Part shown: positions 23,880-38,200 of the stretch, piece after piece
How positions within the stretch are numbered: position 1 is the first letter of the stretch
Layout of the letters: each line of letters begins with the position of its first letter
Assembly: GCF_963678635.1 (NCBI RefSeq)
Contig: NC_087063.1
Location: 80,895,574 to 80,959,573 of the forward strand
Length of the DNA: 64,000 nt
Reading direction: 5' to 3'
DNA from: Symsagittifera roscoffensis
Taxonomy: Eukaryota > Xenacoelomorpha > Acoela > Convolutidae
Notes under the pieces: model-generated
What the model was told of the DNA's origin: nothing
Databases searched by the model: none
What the model saw: only the letters and a program-made list of their open reading frames with translations
Program-made: the position numbers and the translations under genes

Positions 23880-26156
23880 AAAAACGGGCTTAAGTGTGAA
23901 CTCAGATGAAATCTGAGGACACGGAAAAGAAATTTTAGCAAAGAATTTTTTTTATTAGTACACTATATCTAATATATAAATCAAAATGCTGCATGACAAT
24001 TTTCTGAATGGGCAAAACAAAATAAAATGAAATGATAGCTTACAAAGCGGAAATTCAGGGTGAAGGTGTATGCAGATTTTGATTGCTGTTTAGCGATAAT
24101 GTTACAATTTTGCATGGCTGTGAATTTTGGGGTGTAGATAAAATTAAATCTGCTGCAAACATCTGTAAATGACCACTGGCACCGTATCTTGAGACGCACT
24201 CAATTTTCTGGGGGCTCACTGACAGACGATGACACGCGATAAGGATATCGATCTTGAGCCCGGGGTGTATGTGCCAGTCGATCATATTTGGAAGTTTGAC
24301 CTTGAGCATTATTTAGTCTTGATTTTGGGGTGAAATGCAATTTTCAAAAATTGTAATTGAGCATGTCGGTGGAAAGGTGGACAGTTGAAGCTGCCCAATG
24401 GTGAAAATAGAAAACTTGTGTCTTGATTTAGAACTTATTCATTTCAAACTTTTTGAGTAAAACATGATTACTGGATTAATTATAGAGTAGCTTATTAATT
24501 TAGTTACTCGATTACAGAACTCGTGTCGGTATGTAAGTACCCAATTTAAATTTCTTGAGTGTGTTTTACAATGTTATGTTGAGTTAGGAAGAGTTTTAGA
24601 TTGATTCATCTGAAATGGATCAAAGTTCCACTGTCTAATAAAAAGTAACTGTATATGTAAGGTTCCGACCCTGTTTTCAACGGCGTTCGCGTGCCCTGGG
24701 TATTTTGAGACCTGAGCATGGTGGCGTACTTATTTCTAGAGTGGGGTGTATTTTGGTAGTAACCTTTAAGCTGTAACGCCGTTTGTAGTCTCATGTCGCA
24801 AGTGAACCGAATTGGCTCCGACCGTTTGAGGTAGAAAAACACAAGAGATAGTGTCCCTGTCTCTTGAGCTAATGGTTGTAGGGCCTATTTTTCTTTAATC
24901 TCATATGTGACTTAAGTATGCGACTGTTAAAAATCCTTGTGCCTTGAAGAAAAGCAAGGTTCTTTTATGATTGGTTCAAAAGTGAGCAACAGCGAGAGAT
25001 CAGCGAAAGCTGAGACATACCTATCACCAAATTCAATGCTTTGTGCGTGGATTACTTCAGAGGGTGATATCAAAATTTCACTAACGAGTTCACTCCTAAA
25101 AACAGGGCAGCTACTTATTCATTATTGTACTATTGTTTTTGTTCAGTAGATAAAAATCATCATTCGCATTGAAGTAGGATGAACCCTTTCCCTCAACTCC
25201 TAGCTTCTCATTATCTGAAAACAAATTTGTAAGTTATTAATTCAAAACAGGACATTCCAGGAAGCTAAAAGTTTGTTAAAATAAAGTTTGAGTTCTTTTC
25301 CCGTTCCCGAGACCCTTCCGAATTCTGGAATCAGGACAAAAATCAGTCTCATCTTCTTTCCGGAAGGCTGGTTACGTCGTCCCAACCCCCTTCCTGGTTT
25401 TCGGGAATTGCTTTGGAATGGTCTTCCAACAATAATTTCAATTGCAATTTCAGTTTGTATCGTAGGCTTGTGGTTCAGCTCGTCTATTTCAACGAAACTT
25501 GTGTTTTTTCTCATTTTCAGTTGTCGCGAAATTTCAAGGTCGTGACGTGTCTTTATTTGTGACCGAATTCTAAAAATTTATTACGTCACGCCTAACTGAC
25601 CATTCCCCATTCGTCAAATCGTCAGATTAACACTACTAATCAGCTAAAACCGCCGATCTTCCCAGTTCACGGTCACATTAAAAGCTCGAAATCGCCATGC
25701 ATTTTGACGGTATTCTGGTCGAATGTCACAAGAAGCCAGGACTTAACACGCGTGACGAGTTTTGAAGATGGGAGCTAACATTGAAGCTCTAGTTCCAAAC
25801 TCGGAACCGTCAGATTGTTTATTTTTAAATCGACATGTTAGCAAGAAAATCAAAACGAAAGTTTGGGATTAAGAAATTGAGAAAAATTACAAACTCTCAG
25901 AATAAATTTGGTGGGATATTGAAAATTTGATTGCCAATAAACTTATGTAACATTTTGATATATATTTTTTGAATAATGTGTTTGACACTTTTAATGATTT
26001 TTGATCTTTCTGTACATATTAGTTAGCTTTTTAAACCTGATGATGCACCAAAATGTTTGTTCCGTTAACAATTTTAACGTAATCGATAAATTGGTAGAAT
26101 TCAGTCTTATAGAAGATATAGTTAACAACCGACTCGTTAGAGTCTGGCCTAGTAGA
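23880..26156. other. Intergenic region before the LRRC43-like gene
   Basis: I see no supported gene in this 2.3 kb. Open frames at 24055-24309, 24606-24842 and 25242-25545 have no domain, no start context and no splice partner. The last 500 bp before 26157 should include the promoter and 5' UTR of the LRRC43-like gene. I could not recognise a TATA box or a clear RFX X-box there. Confidence 0.5.
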
Positions 26157-26249
26157 ATGATGGTTAGTTCAGTCAATGCTTCGGAAGCATTGAACGATCA
26201 GCTCCGAGCTCTCTGTCTGAAGGAGTACCCATTTGGATCGGGGTCATGG
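26157..26249 (+). CDS. LRRC43: LRRC43-like exon 1
   Basis: 31 codons from ATGATG, ending TCATGG/GTAGGT in phase 0. It codes for ALNDQLRALCLKEYPFGSGSW, the most conserved N-terminal stretch of the family. A broken direct copy lies at 26618-26745. Confidence 0.88.
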
Positions 26250-29200
26250 GTAGGTTTTCGGTTAAAAAGTTTCCAATCTAGTAGCAGGTTACCTGCAGAA
26301 AATAAGGTCTTTGTTTGGTTTGTTTCAGCAAATGTCACCAAAGCTTCCGTTAGCAACTCGAATGTACTCGAATACAACAACAGGTAAGCTTCGAGTTATA
26401 TGTGGCGCATCCCTCCTTGAACCGCAGATTAGATCCATTGAGTTGAATGGGCATATATAAAAAAAAGAACACTTTATTAGCAATTTGAAATAAATTTCAA
26501 GGAGAGAGTGTAAGTCAACTTCACATTTTATTTTTATTTTACAATATTTCACATTACACATAGTTATACATAGCCCTACTAAAGTATTAACCAGGCAATC
26601 AGAGAAAATTTTAGCTGACTTGTTAGAGTCTGGCCCAGTAAAATGATGGCTAGTTCAGTCAATGCATCGGAAGCATTGAACGATCAGATCCGAGCACTGT
26701 CTGAATTAGTACCCATTGTGATCGGGGTCATGGGTAGGTTTGCATTGACTTGGCGTACATCAATTCAGTCAAGACTCATCCAGAGTAATAAAGCCGCTTG
26801 TGGATCGATTAGGTTTTTTGAGAAAGTTTAAGAAAATAAGTGATTTTTTTCCTATTGAGCATTGAACGGACATGGGCGATTTTTTTTACTAGAGTATGGG
26901 AGTGAGAAAGATCACGTGGAAACCCTTAACCAGCTGATCACTAATTTCAAGTCTCCTTGGTACTCGGAATCAGAATGGAGCGAGGAACTTCCCTCATTGA
27001 AAAAACTGGCAATCACTGATCCACACAAACTGACGCCCGATTTTCTGCAGAAGACTTTTAGAACACTTCGACTAATTGATAAGAATGTTAGTTTGATTCC
27101 AAGAAAATGCTCCATTTTAGTCTTTAGTCGGTTTTTTGATGGCAAAAGGTCAAAGAATAAGCTAAGGAAAATCGTAGGTGACAATGAGGTTAAACAATTA
27201 GCACAATCATTGGGCAACCCCACATCCGATTTAAGAGTTTAAATTTTTAAATAGGTGACGAACATAGACGAGAAGCTTCTGGATTTGAAAAATCTTGAGG
27301 AGCTTTCATTGAGTGCAAATTACATTTCGATAATCAAGTCAGAATTCTTGCCGCCCAAATTGAAGGTAAGATCGAAAAGAGCAAAATTGATCTGAAACCT
27401 AAAGTTAATGTAATTAATAGCGCTAATTTTACTATTCTGGAACTGAAATACGTTTTTTCTAGGTTTTGGAACTGAATGCAAATTTGATATCGGACATCGA
27501 AAGTCTGATCAAGAATCCGCCCCCTCTTCAGCACCTCGGACTTGCCAAAAACAGCCTCGAGAATCTATCCAGTCATATTTCCATTACATATTGGTAAATT
27601 ATAGTTAATTCCAGACTGTTGGCGATATCGGTGACCTTAGCAGTTTAGTCGGCTAAAAGCTATTGTATTTTAGGTTTATTGGTTTTCTGCTAACGCTAAC
27701 CGTTTTTACATGTTGAAATTAGTTATAAGATGAAATTTGACGTCAAAATGAGAAGGTTTAGGTTAATTTACTTCGTTCGGAATCGTTGACTGAAAATATA
27801 TTGCCAACAATTTGGCATCAACTATAGAATGAATTGATTAGCAAACGCAAATGTTTGAGTCGCAATGTTTTGAAGTTCAGTGATTTTGAGCTATTCACTA
27901 CACTAAAGGGAGCTGCTATGCCGAGAACAATTTTTGAAAGAAAAAGTATTTGTAACCGATAAAACTTAATTGTGTGGCTTAGGCCTAACCTGATGTCTCT
28001 GGATCTAGGAGACAACAGTCTCACGGATCTGCTGCTGCTAGTGGAAAATCTAAAAACTCTTCCCAAGTTGAGGACTCTGCTCCTCTGTGGAAACCCAGTC
28101 TCAGTGAGTCATTTTTTCTTCAGACCGTTTTGTCGCTCGTATTATTAATTGTTTCATTCTTCATTCCTGCTTTTAAAAAAGTGAAAAGTGGGAATGAAAA
28201 GAATTCATAAGCCTAACTGTAAGCATGCTGGCAGGATTTAGGTGCTATTCGAATCACAGGGTCCGAATGCGCGAGCGAAAATTTTCAACCTATAGAGACG
28301 TGACATAGTTAGTAGAAATACTAACCGAATAGTGAACAAGTTCAAGAGTCTTAATTAAATCAAGAACGTGTGCGCAGTGATGGAATGGCTCAAAATTGAT
28401 CGTTCAGTTTGTAAAATTGAGTTTCGGAACCATAATAGTTTTTATCTGAAATTTGGAGAAAAAAATTTCTTACCTGGTCGATAAAGTTTTGTCTGCAATC
28501 AGATGTGCCTGAAGAAGTGTGACTCGGACTACTGGTTCTGAGCCTGAAGAAGAAGAAGAAGATTTTTCTCTCAAGAGATACTCGTTATAAACAACTAAGC
28601 ATACATACAACAAATACCTCTGAGAGGACAGTCAGCGAACCCACTTGGGTTGCACGCGGCTGCCCTTTACACAAAATCGACATTAACAAACTTGACATTC
28701 AATTTAATAGTCCGTAACAAAAAAATTTATGCTAAATTAAATAGGTTAGAAGTATTTTGGTAATAGTTATTCAAGTTAGACCTAATTTTCATATTCTCGC
28801 AAATGAAGCTCTTATGGTTAGCTGAACTGTTTAATTACCGGCCGTCTTAGCAATCTGATCAAGTATGGTTTAGTTTATGTCACAGGATAAAACTTTTCTC
28901 CAGAGTTTCACACAAAAAAAACTTATTTGGCACTGAAAATCGCTTGTCGTAGGCCCTTACTTCCGGTTTAATTAATATTCTTGAACTTGTTCACTATTCG
29001 GTTACTGTTTCTGCTAACTGTGCCATGTCTCTATAGACTCCATAACACACGCAGGGCAGGATGAAGGCTTTTTAGTCAGCGGACACCTAACTGAGACCAT
29101 GCGGCAGTAACCAGTGAACAAGCCCAAGATGGGGTTTAGTTTGTAAGATACAAATTGAACCCAAACTAATTGATATGCAACAACTGGTGAAAGCTCAATA

Positions 29201-32200
29201 TGCTATTGTTTTGAACTCAACTCAGATCGAATTCAAGTAAAAATAAACGTGGAAAGCATGTTGTTTTCTATGATAAAGAGATTTTTTGAGCGATGTATCA
29301 CTTTTAAAAACTGGGCTTCATTCAAGCTTTGCATCTCTAAAGAGACCAAGTTATTTTTTTGTAACAGATTGAACAGCTTTGATCCGCGGTGTTTTTTTGA
29401 GAATTTTGCATATCAGTTCTAGCTAAGGTTATTTTCAACAGCCCTTTTTTCGATGAGCTGGTATTTCGATTATATACAATGAATTCAAATAAATTCTTTA
29501 AAGGTTCACTCGCATGCAGTTTGGCCAAAGATCGAAGCAGAAACTTCAAAAAATCGTAAACATATAGCTCACGAGCAGTTGTAATTCCTCTTTTACCGAA
29601 TAATGATGTAACATTTTTCTGATTTTTCGTGAAAAAATATGGTACGAATTACGTGTAAATTAAGGATGGGTAAAAGGGCATTCTAGCTTACACAACCATA
29701 AATGAGGATACCGTATTAATTGATAGATTTAACAATTTTATCATAATAACGCAGTAATACCCATCGAGAAACATAATGCCTAACTTTAGAAAGGATTCTG
29801 CATTGGCGACGCAGCTTTGCATTAACAGTTTTGCTGTGCTTACGAAAATTAAGCTTGGAATCTAGTATTATTCCTAAATATTGGAATGCTAGAAGCGCTT
29901 TTGTTTGTTATATTAACTTGTACTGTTTTTCAAAGTTTAGACTTAATTTATTTGCCTTTAATCCATGAGAGACTTTATCCATATCATTATTATTTTCTGG
30001 AATCCCGCAAGATAACCTATTTATGTTTGTATCGTCGGCAATGAGAAAAACGTCGCAGCTTTTACGTGCTAATCGAAGAACCTTAATGTAAATCAGAAAC
30101 AGTAATGGACCGAGTATGAGCCTTGGAGTTTGCCCAAGATGATCGTTCATCATTCATTTCAACGCATTGAACTCTTTTTGAAAGATAGCTTTTTATCCAA
30201 GTTGAACATGGCTCATCCAAGCCATAATAACCCATTTTCTTTCCAAGATAGAATGATCCAGTGTATCAAACGCTTTTTTAAATCAATCTGAACAACGGAA
30301 CTTCAATGATACCTTTGTAAGAGCGAGTTTTTCAATAAATTCTGCTATTTCATCTATTGTATTATGCTTAGATCTGAAGCCATGTTGCTTGCAATAAAAT
30401 AGTTAGTTCCTCCATGTAATTATATGTTCTGACATACATACACTTTTCTAAAATTTTACTCACACAATTGAGCAGAGAAATAGATCTGTAATTTTACTTA
30501 TCTAACTTCGGTCCTTTTTTAAAAAATGGAAGCATTTTAGCTCTGTTTAATACAGCTGGAAACTTTCTGCTTTTCATTGAATAATTTATCAGTTTGGTCA
30601 GATGATGAACAATTTTACTGGATGCAACCTTGATTAGTTTATTACTGATGTCATCAATTCCTGCAGTTGTCTTCCTTTTCAACTGATCAATAGTTTTACT
30701 TATTCCTGTCTTGACAAGGATAAATGTAATTTGAGAATTTCGGCTCGATTGATATATCAAACGATGTTTGAGGTATAATTGAACTTAACTTTTCACCGAT
30801 GCTGGCGAAAAAAATATTTAATTCGTTGTTTATATCAGGTTGAAAAGTAATTTGCAACCATTGTTAGCTAGCAATTATCTAATGACCGCATTCTTTCTGG
30901 ATTTTCCTTTTGTTGTATCTAAAAACCTATAAACTTGTCCTGAGTCACCTATACAATTTTCAAACTTTTCACAGTAGAACCTTGATTTAGCTATCATCAG
31001 TTCTTTTTCGACTTTTAATCTTTGGATTTTGTATCTTTGTAAAGCCAATGGATTCGACAAGTTTAAGCTCCACGCTCGATAAAATCGATTTCTTTTTGAA
31101 ATTAAATTTTTTAATGTATTTGAAAACCACTTGGTCTTGTTGTTTTTGGATACGTTTCTTATTACTATTAGGGCAAATTTGTGGAAGACTCGACTGAATT
31201 TTTCTTCAAACTCAGCAAAAGATTCATTTGAAATATGTTGCTGAGGATTAAATGATTGCAACTGCTTTTCGAGCTCTGTGTTTAACTGCTGAACTTGTTC
31301 ATCGTTTTTGATGAGTGATGTGTCTCTATAGCTGACCTTGCTTTCATTTTTAATTTCTTTTAATAAAAACTTGTAGTTCAACTGGAATATGAGCCGAAAA
31401 ACCTTGATTATACAAAAGGTGTAGTTTTTGATGATGTACATCTTAAACTATAAATTGATCTAGGCAAGTTTGTGCCATTTCCATGATTGTTGTTGGTTCC
31501 TGATTGAGAATATTGAATCCATTGGAAGTTATGACATCTAAGTATTTTGATGTGGCTAGATTATAAAGCATTATATCGATGTTTATATCGCCACATATAA
31601 TGACGGGAGTGTTTTTTAGTGATAGACGATCAAGGAGAGAGTCAAATTGTTCAATAAAAAACATTTTGTCAGTCCTAGGAGGGTTGTATATCACGACTAA
31701 AATATAAGTTTTTTTCATTATTCTAACTTGCATACTTTTCGCAAGTTTACATTTTATTTCTTTGATCACCTCACAATTTTTGTCAACTTGAATCATTACA
31801 CCTCGTCATTTCATTCAAATTCTCTTTTTTGATATCAATGGTTCAATCCCAGTTATTTTATAACAATTTATTTAGTATGTTTGATTTAGCCATGTCTCAG
31901 TTAGAGCTAATATGTTAGGTGGTGACTCAAGACTGCCTATAAGCGCTTCTAGTTCATCGTGGTGTTTTTTTTAAAATAAATCTTGTATTTATTTTTGGTA
32001 CCTTTCAAAAGTGAGCAACATGGTTTTTAGCACTACTAGCACTTTGTTGGCTTGAGGATATCATTTCATTGTTTATAGAAGCAGCTCTCAACGTCATTGA
32101 ATGAGTACTCTAGTTGTATTCCTCCTTCATATAGACCTCTTTTTCATTGCACCACCTCATTGTTTGTATATTTGAAGTAAACAAATCCCTCGCGCGTCAA

Positions 32201-35200
32201 GGCAGATTCTATTCGGGCATCTTTTTTCATCGAATTGAGGAACTTGACTCTAGGTGCAGTCAAATACTCAAATATATTTTCACGTCTCTCATCGTAGAAG
32301 ACTGAAAAAGTTTCTTCTTATTCCTTAAGAGATTGACTTTGCCGATTCTTTTTGCGAAGCGAACGATCATAGTTCGTGGATGATGTTTCCTCGTCGGAAA
32401 TTGAATGGCAATTTAAATGTCAGATTCCGAAACATTAGCTTCTATTGCGTTGGCTATTTTGTTGGCTTTCTAAATACTTTCTTCATTGCTTTTTTACATT
32501 TTTCGTCCAATTATTCTGACGTTGTCTCTGCGGTTGTATCCTTCTATAAGTTCAGCTTCACTACGAGCTTCTAGGTCACATTGTCGCCCCTGATAGTCTG
32601 TTATCTTTAGCTTCATCGAGTATTTGCTTCTTTAGCAATTGCATTTTATGGGCTATAGCTTCGTGAACAGTTTTAAGGAGTGTCGTTTTTATTTCATTTA
32701 TAATTGTTGCCATTTGCGAGTCTAGAGTTTGTTTGCCTGAGCTTTTAAGATCTCTGACCAGCGATGTTACTTCAATTTCGTCTAATATGGGGCTCAACTC
32801 AGAACAAGATCTTTTCTACTTTTTGTCTTTCGGAGCGATGGGAGTTTGATCTTGATACCTCAGCTCTGGATAATCAATAGTTTCGTTTGAACTAATATTG
32901 CTGGCCGAAGCTCCTTGTTCACCTACATCATGAACCATGTTACTTTCCATTTCGGCTGCTGAAACTATTTAATAAGTTTATCATAACAATTAGGCTGTCA
33001 TCTTCATCTGGCGAGTTCATTCAACGAATACTCCAAATTCGACTTTCTGTTTGATCCTGATTGCTGTCTGTTGGAGCTTAACAAGAAGTTCTTCAAAATA
33101 CTTTACAATGAATCAAATCTGTGCAATTTGTGCATTTTATGTGGCTGCAATAACTGTAAAGACTTAAAGAAACTCAATTTTACAAACTGAACGATGAATT
33201 TGTGTTTGATACGAACCCTGGGATTATAGTCCTAAACCTTCTGTTGTTGTTTTTGTTCCGACTTGCGATACTAAAGTCACCGATTATTTGTGCTTATTTA
33301 CCGATTATTTTTTTCAGACAATTTTCGACTTTTTAATTAGCCTTTTTTGACGGAATTTTTTTGATATCTTCCAAAAGGTATTGTTGTCCTGAGCTTAAAT
33401 TTGAAAAGATATTTTCCCTTTTGAAAAGATATTTCCAAAATTTTTGTCAAAAATGGCTAGTTAAAAAGTCGAAATATGTCTGAAGAAAAAAAATTCACCC
33501 CGAGCTCAAATATTCCGTTACTTTCAAATCGAAAAGTCGGTAAAAAAATTCATAACCCGAAAGTGAGTCAAGTACTCCTAGGGGTTGCAATTTTGCAACC
33601 AATGGTGGTTGCTCATTGCTTTATAATTTTCCAGGTATGACGTTTTCTATGAGTTTCTAGAAGTATTTCAAGAAGCATTTATTAACAAATATATTTAATA
33701 ATATCTCTTGAGAAATAAAGCATCGTCTCCTAAACCAAATTGTTCTAAAACCGTAGCAAGCTCCTATTTGCTTAAAGTACATTTAATGCATTTGAGTTTT
33801 TGTAATTTTCGAAGCTTCGTTTTTGATTGGCTAATTTTGCTTTTCGCGCATATCTGTCTTTGTTATTCAGGACGCCACCGATATTTGTTTTAGAAAAATT
33901 TAAAAGTGAAATGAAGGGAAACTTTAAAGTGGATTGAAGCCAAGAGGACCGGTTCCAAATATCAAGCGCTTTTTGATTGCGGAATCACGAGATAAAAGAC
34001 ATACCATTTCTAACAGAGGTTAAAAGCCAGTTAATTGGGAACTGACTTACTCATGTGGTCAATTGAGTCGGTGTTGTCGTTTCAGTTGATGCCAAGTTAC
34101 CGTGGCTACACAGTCGACAGTCTCGGAAGTCTCACCAGTCTGGATGACGTCATAATCACTGCCGACGAGAGACACGACTTCAAAGGCCTGAACAAGAGAG
34201 GGACTGAGCTACTGAAGAACGAGGCCAGGCTTACAATTAAACTTCCCTTTGTTAGGGGCCTGCCTAATCCAGCCGCCGAGGTAGATGAGGTCAGATTACA
34301 TGATATTCATACTCTATTAGCTCTAGAGGTGTGCGGCAAAAAAAGTAGACATGTCCTGAAATAGACACGTAAGCGAAATAATTTTTTTTTCTGTTCTCGA
34401 TTGGATTGGCTTACGACGAGTCTACTTAATGACCTTTTTGCTACGTAACCAGCTCTAGGATATCCTTCAATTCTTTTTAATTTTGAAATTCTATTCGATA
34501 AATAAACCACTCACAGTTGAAAAAAATTGAACAAATACCTTTATTGAATGTTTCGTCAGATAGAATGAGCTGGTTCGCACTTTAACTGTTTGCAATGTTC
34601 TAGGCCGGTGCCTCTGAGTTCCCAGTGATTGAGAGGAAATACTATCTCAAGTTTCCATTCATCTCCAATGTAGAGAAGCGACTGCTCAAGTCAAGTGAAA
34701 TGCTAAATGAAGGCCAGGAGAAAGAAAATGCAGCCAAAAAGGTGGGTTTTATTACAAACCGGTGTTAAATGACTCCGAGCTGCTTGACTTCGAAAAGTTT
34801 TTTATATGACTTGAAATAGCAAATCGAAAACTAAAGCTGAAAATTTGAAAAATTGTGGGCTTAGCAATAATTTTTTGTAACGTAAATTTAATAAGTAAGG
34901 TTTGCTTCGCAAACCCAAATATAGCTTCCTGATTTTTTTCAGGCTCCAAAGGGCAAAGCAAAGTCACCAGTGCAAAAGTCAATCGAAGAGCTGGAGCAAG
35001 GTAATGAACTCTTTTATCGTGACTGGAGTTTATCTTTATGGAAGTTTAAAAAAAAACATTTTAAGAAATTGTGCGCACAGTTAATTTGTGGCATTTAGTT
35101 TATTTTAAAACTTTTTATTAAAACCTCATACAAAAAGACATTGAATTACAATGTTTCATTTAAAAAACAGTTATTTTCACTGATGGCATAGTCATCGATG

Positions 35201-38200
35201 GTTTTTATCGCTCCAAAATAGCGTTTTTTTTAATTATGACCTTTGTCGAAAAGTTGAGACCACCATGTATAGTACAGTGCTGATTTAAATTAACCGGACA
35301 AATTGCGTTAAACTTGAAATTTAAAACGCGTTTTTCTCAAATTGGGTTAAGTTTAGATGAAAACTTATGAAGACAAAACTTGCTTGAAAGTTTAGCAGAA
35401 TTCTTATGGTGTAATTTGTTTTGCGAAGTTCGGGCCCAACATTTTACCCCAAAAAAGGGTAACTTTGGCTTTTCTTAGTTAATCAAAAATTTCGCCACAA
35501 ATACCCAGTCAATCACAGACTTAATAATATCAAAGTGAGCCCCTTACAAAGCCCAACAAACTTTCAGAAAGATATATTCTCCAAAACTTTGTATAAGTTA
35601 ATTTATTTTTGTTTGATAGACAAAAAAGGTCGTTCTTACTATAAAAAATACCAACTATTTATTTAAAAACAATTTTCAATTTTTTTTTGGAGAATATACT
35701 TTTCTTAAAGTTTTTAGGCCTACATAAGGAGCTCACTTTGATATAATAATGTCTGTGATTGACCGGGTATTTTTTGGCGTAATTTTTGATTAACTGTCGT
35801 GAGGCGATCTTCGGTACCTCGTTATTTACTTGTTCTTTTGCAGTCTCACTGCAGATTGATGTTAATTATACTAACCGAGGTCATTGTGCTAAACTATATT
35901 TAATACCACGCAGAGCGTGTTCATTCTCTTCCGATATCTATACTGTTTGCTAGATAAACTTTGTTCAACTTTAAAACTCATGTTCATTCAGGATAAACTT
36001 CATATTCAGAATATTTATTCGAAACCAAGCAATAAAGTGATTCAAGCAACTAATTATTCAACTCTAAAACAACTTACTTATTGTTCAAACAACAAAGTTT
36101 TAATCCTAAAAGCTCGGTAAATCTTATGGCGGAGCCAGCAGTTCCTGTGAACGAAGACAGGACTGACCTGTTAGGCATTCCCTCTTTCTGGGCGAAAGCC
36201 TCCATTAACCCGCCATTCCTGTGGGAATCTTGGATTGCTCAATTTTTCTTGGCCGCTGGTCTGAAGGATAATATCAATCCTCACGATCTTTTAACCGAAC
36301 CCACTGAGGTTGTTGATGAACCTCCGCCAAGACCTGAGTCAATTGCTGATGGCGAGGACGCTGGAGCGGCCGAAGCCTGAAGACAGCGGGATCAAGCGGC
36401 GATTCGAAGAATTAACGAGTTAAACTTCGAGAGGAGGAGAAAAGGCCCTCGGATCAGTCAGAATTGGTTTTATCACGAAGCTGAAGCCCGTATGAAGTCT
36501 CGCTTGTTCTTCGCTCTGGGGAACGAAGGGAGGAGACGATTCGCTGACTCATTTCCTCACACGGACATCAGTAATATTCCTTTTCGTGAATTTCATAATG
36601 GCTGTGAAACATTATTCAAGGTTGAACGAGAATATACGGTGGAACGTATCAAACTGTATAACACGGTTTTCATGCTTGAAAATGACACTTTCTCGTCATT
36701 CTACGCTCGTCTGAGCGCCCAAGTGGCTCTGTGTAATTGGCCTCATGATCAAGAAAGTGAGACTTTGAAAGTCCTCTTTATTGGACGAATTCGAGATATA
36801 GATGTTAAACAACAACTTATCAAGGCTAAGGCCGATCTAGATGGCACCTTCAAGCTCGCACTTGAGTGCGAAAAAGGGACAAATACATCTGCCCAATTCC
36901 AAAAACTACTTCCTCATAATCAACATTCAAATGGTATCAAGGTTAAAAAAGAACCTACTTTCTCCATTCAATCATCTAGAGGGAAACGGAATTATCCTCA
37001 AAACCAAAGTGATCGATAAGCGTCACAGAACAATCTAACAATTAAGTCATGTTACTTTTGTGGTAATCCTTTTAGTCTGGAGCACCGAAAATCTTGTCCA
37101 CGTAACGTGTAATCTCTGTCGGAAACGAGGTCATTTCGCGAAATGTTGTAATTCATCGAAACGACGTGTCAATCTGGTGCAAGAAAATGAGAAGTCAGGT
37201 CCCTCTGGATTGTAATTTCATAGATGTAGACCAGGATAGTGACCCAAAATTGAGTAAGTGCGAATTGTCTGTTAACCAACTAACTTGGCTTGGATATGAC
37301 ATTAATGAGGACGGTTATTCTCCTAAATTTTCAAAGATCGATGCCATACAAGCACTCAAACCACCGAGAACATCAAAGCAATTTCGTTCTTTTATGGGCA
37401 CGTTAAACCATTTGCAAAGGTTGATTCCTGATTTGCATACCCATACTGTTCATTTACGGGCATCCTTAAAAGCCTGTAATAAACAGTCGTTCTTGTGGGG
37501 CGAGGAACGACATAATCATTCTGATTGCGAAAATTCCGAGTCTTTATCACTTTGATTCATCGAAGGGTTCGAGGGTCAAATGCGATGCTAGTCATAATGG
37601 TTTAGGAGCTTGCCTCGAACAAGAAGTTGAACCTGGAGTTTGGGCTCCAACTACTTTTGCTTCGCGTTTCCTTAACAATGCGGAGGTTAAATATAGTACA
37701 AATGAATTGGAATTATTGGCAATCGTTTGGGCCTGTGAACATTTCCGTACTTATCTGTTAGGTACACGTTTTCAAGTGTTGACCGATCATAAAGCTATCA
37801 TATCAGCATAAAATGAAAATTATAATAATAAATCGTATCAGTCTCGTCTTGCTCGTTGGGCAGATCGTTTGTTACCTTTTGATTTTGAGGTTATTCACGT
37901 CCCAGGGGTCACACTGGGGATAGTCGATTATTTATAACGTTATCCTACGTTTCCAGTTCCCGTTTCCAGCATAAGTCGACGCCCTCTTTTGGCAAATAAC
38001 GCAAACAATCCATTTGCATACTACGATATGATTGGTTGAAACATTGAGTAACACTATTATCGCCCCCAATCGGCGAGTGACGTAAACAACTAGTACCATT
38101 ATACCGTGATACAAATTGAACGAACACCTCTTGCGGCGGCAAACAATTTTGATCCCACACCGTAGAGACATTATAAGAGTTAATAAAAGAGAGGGCCTTT

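Noticed and set aside
27087-27240. Continuation of LRRC43-like exon 3 as an open frame to 27240
   Set aside because: The extension has no counterpart in the family, while the donor at 27086 joins exon 4 in phase and restores the conserved text.
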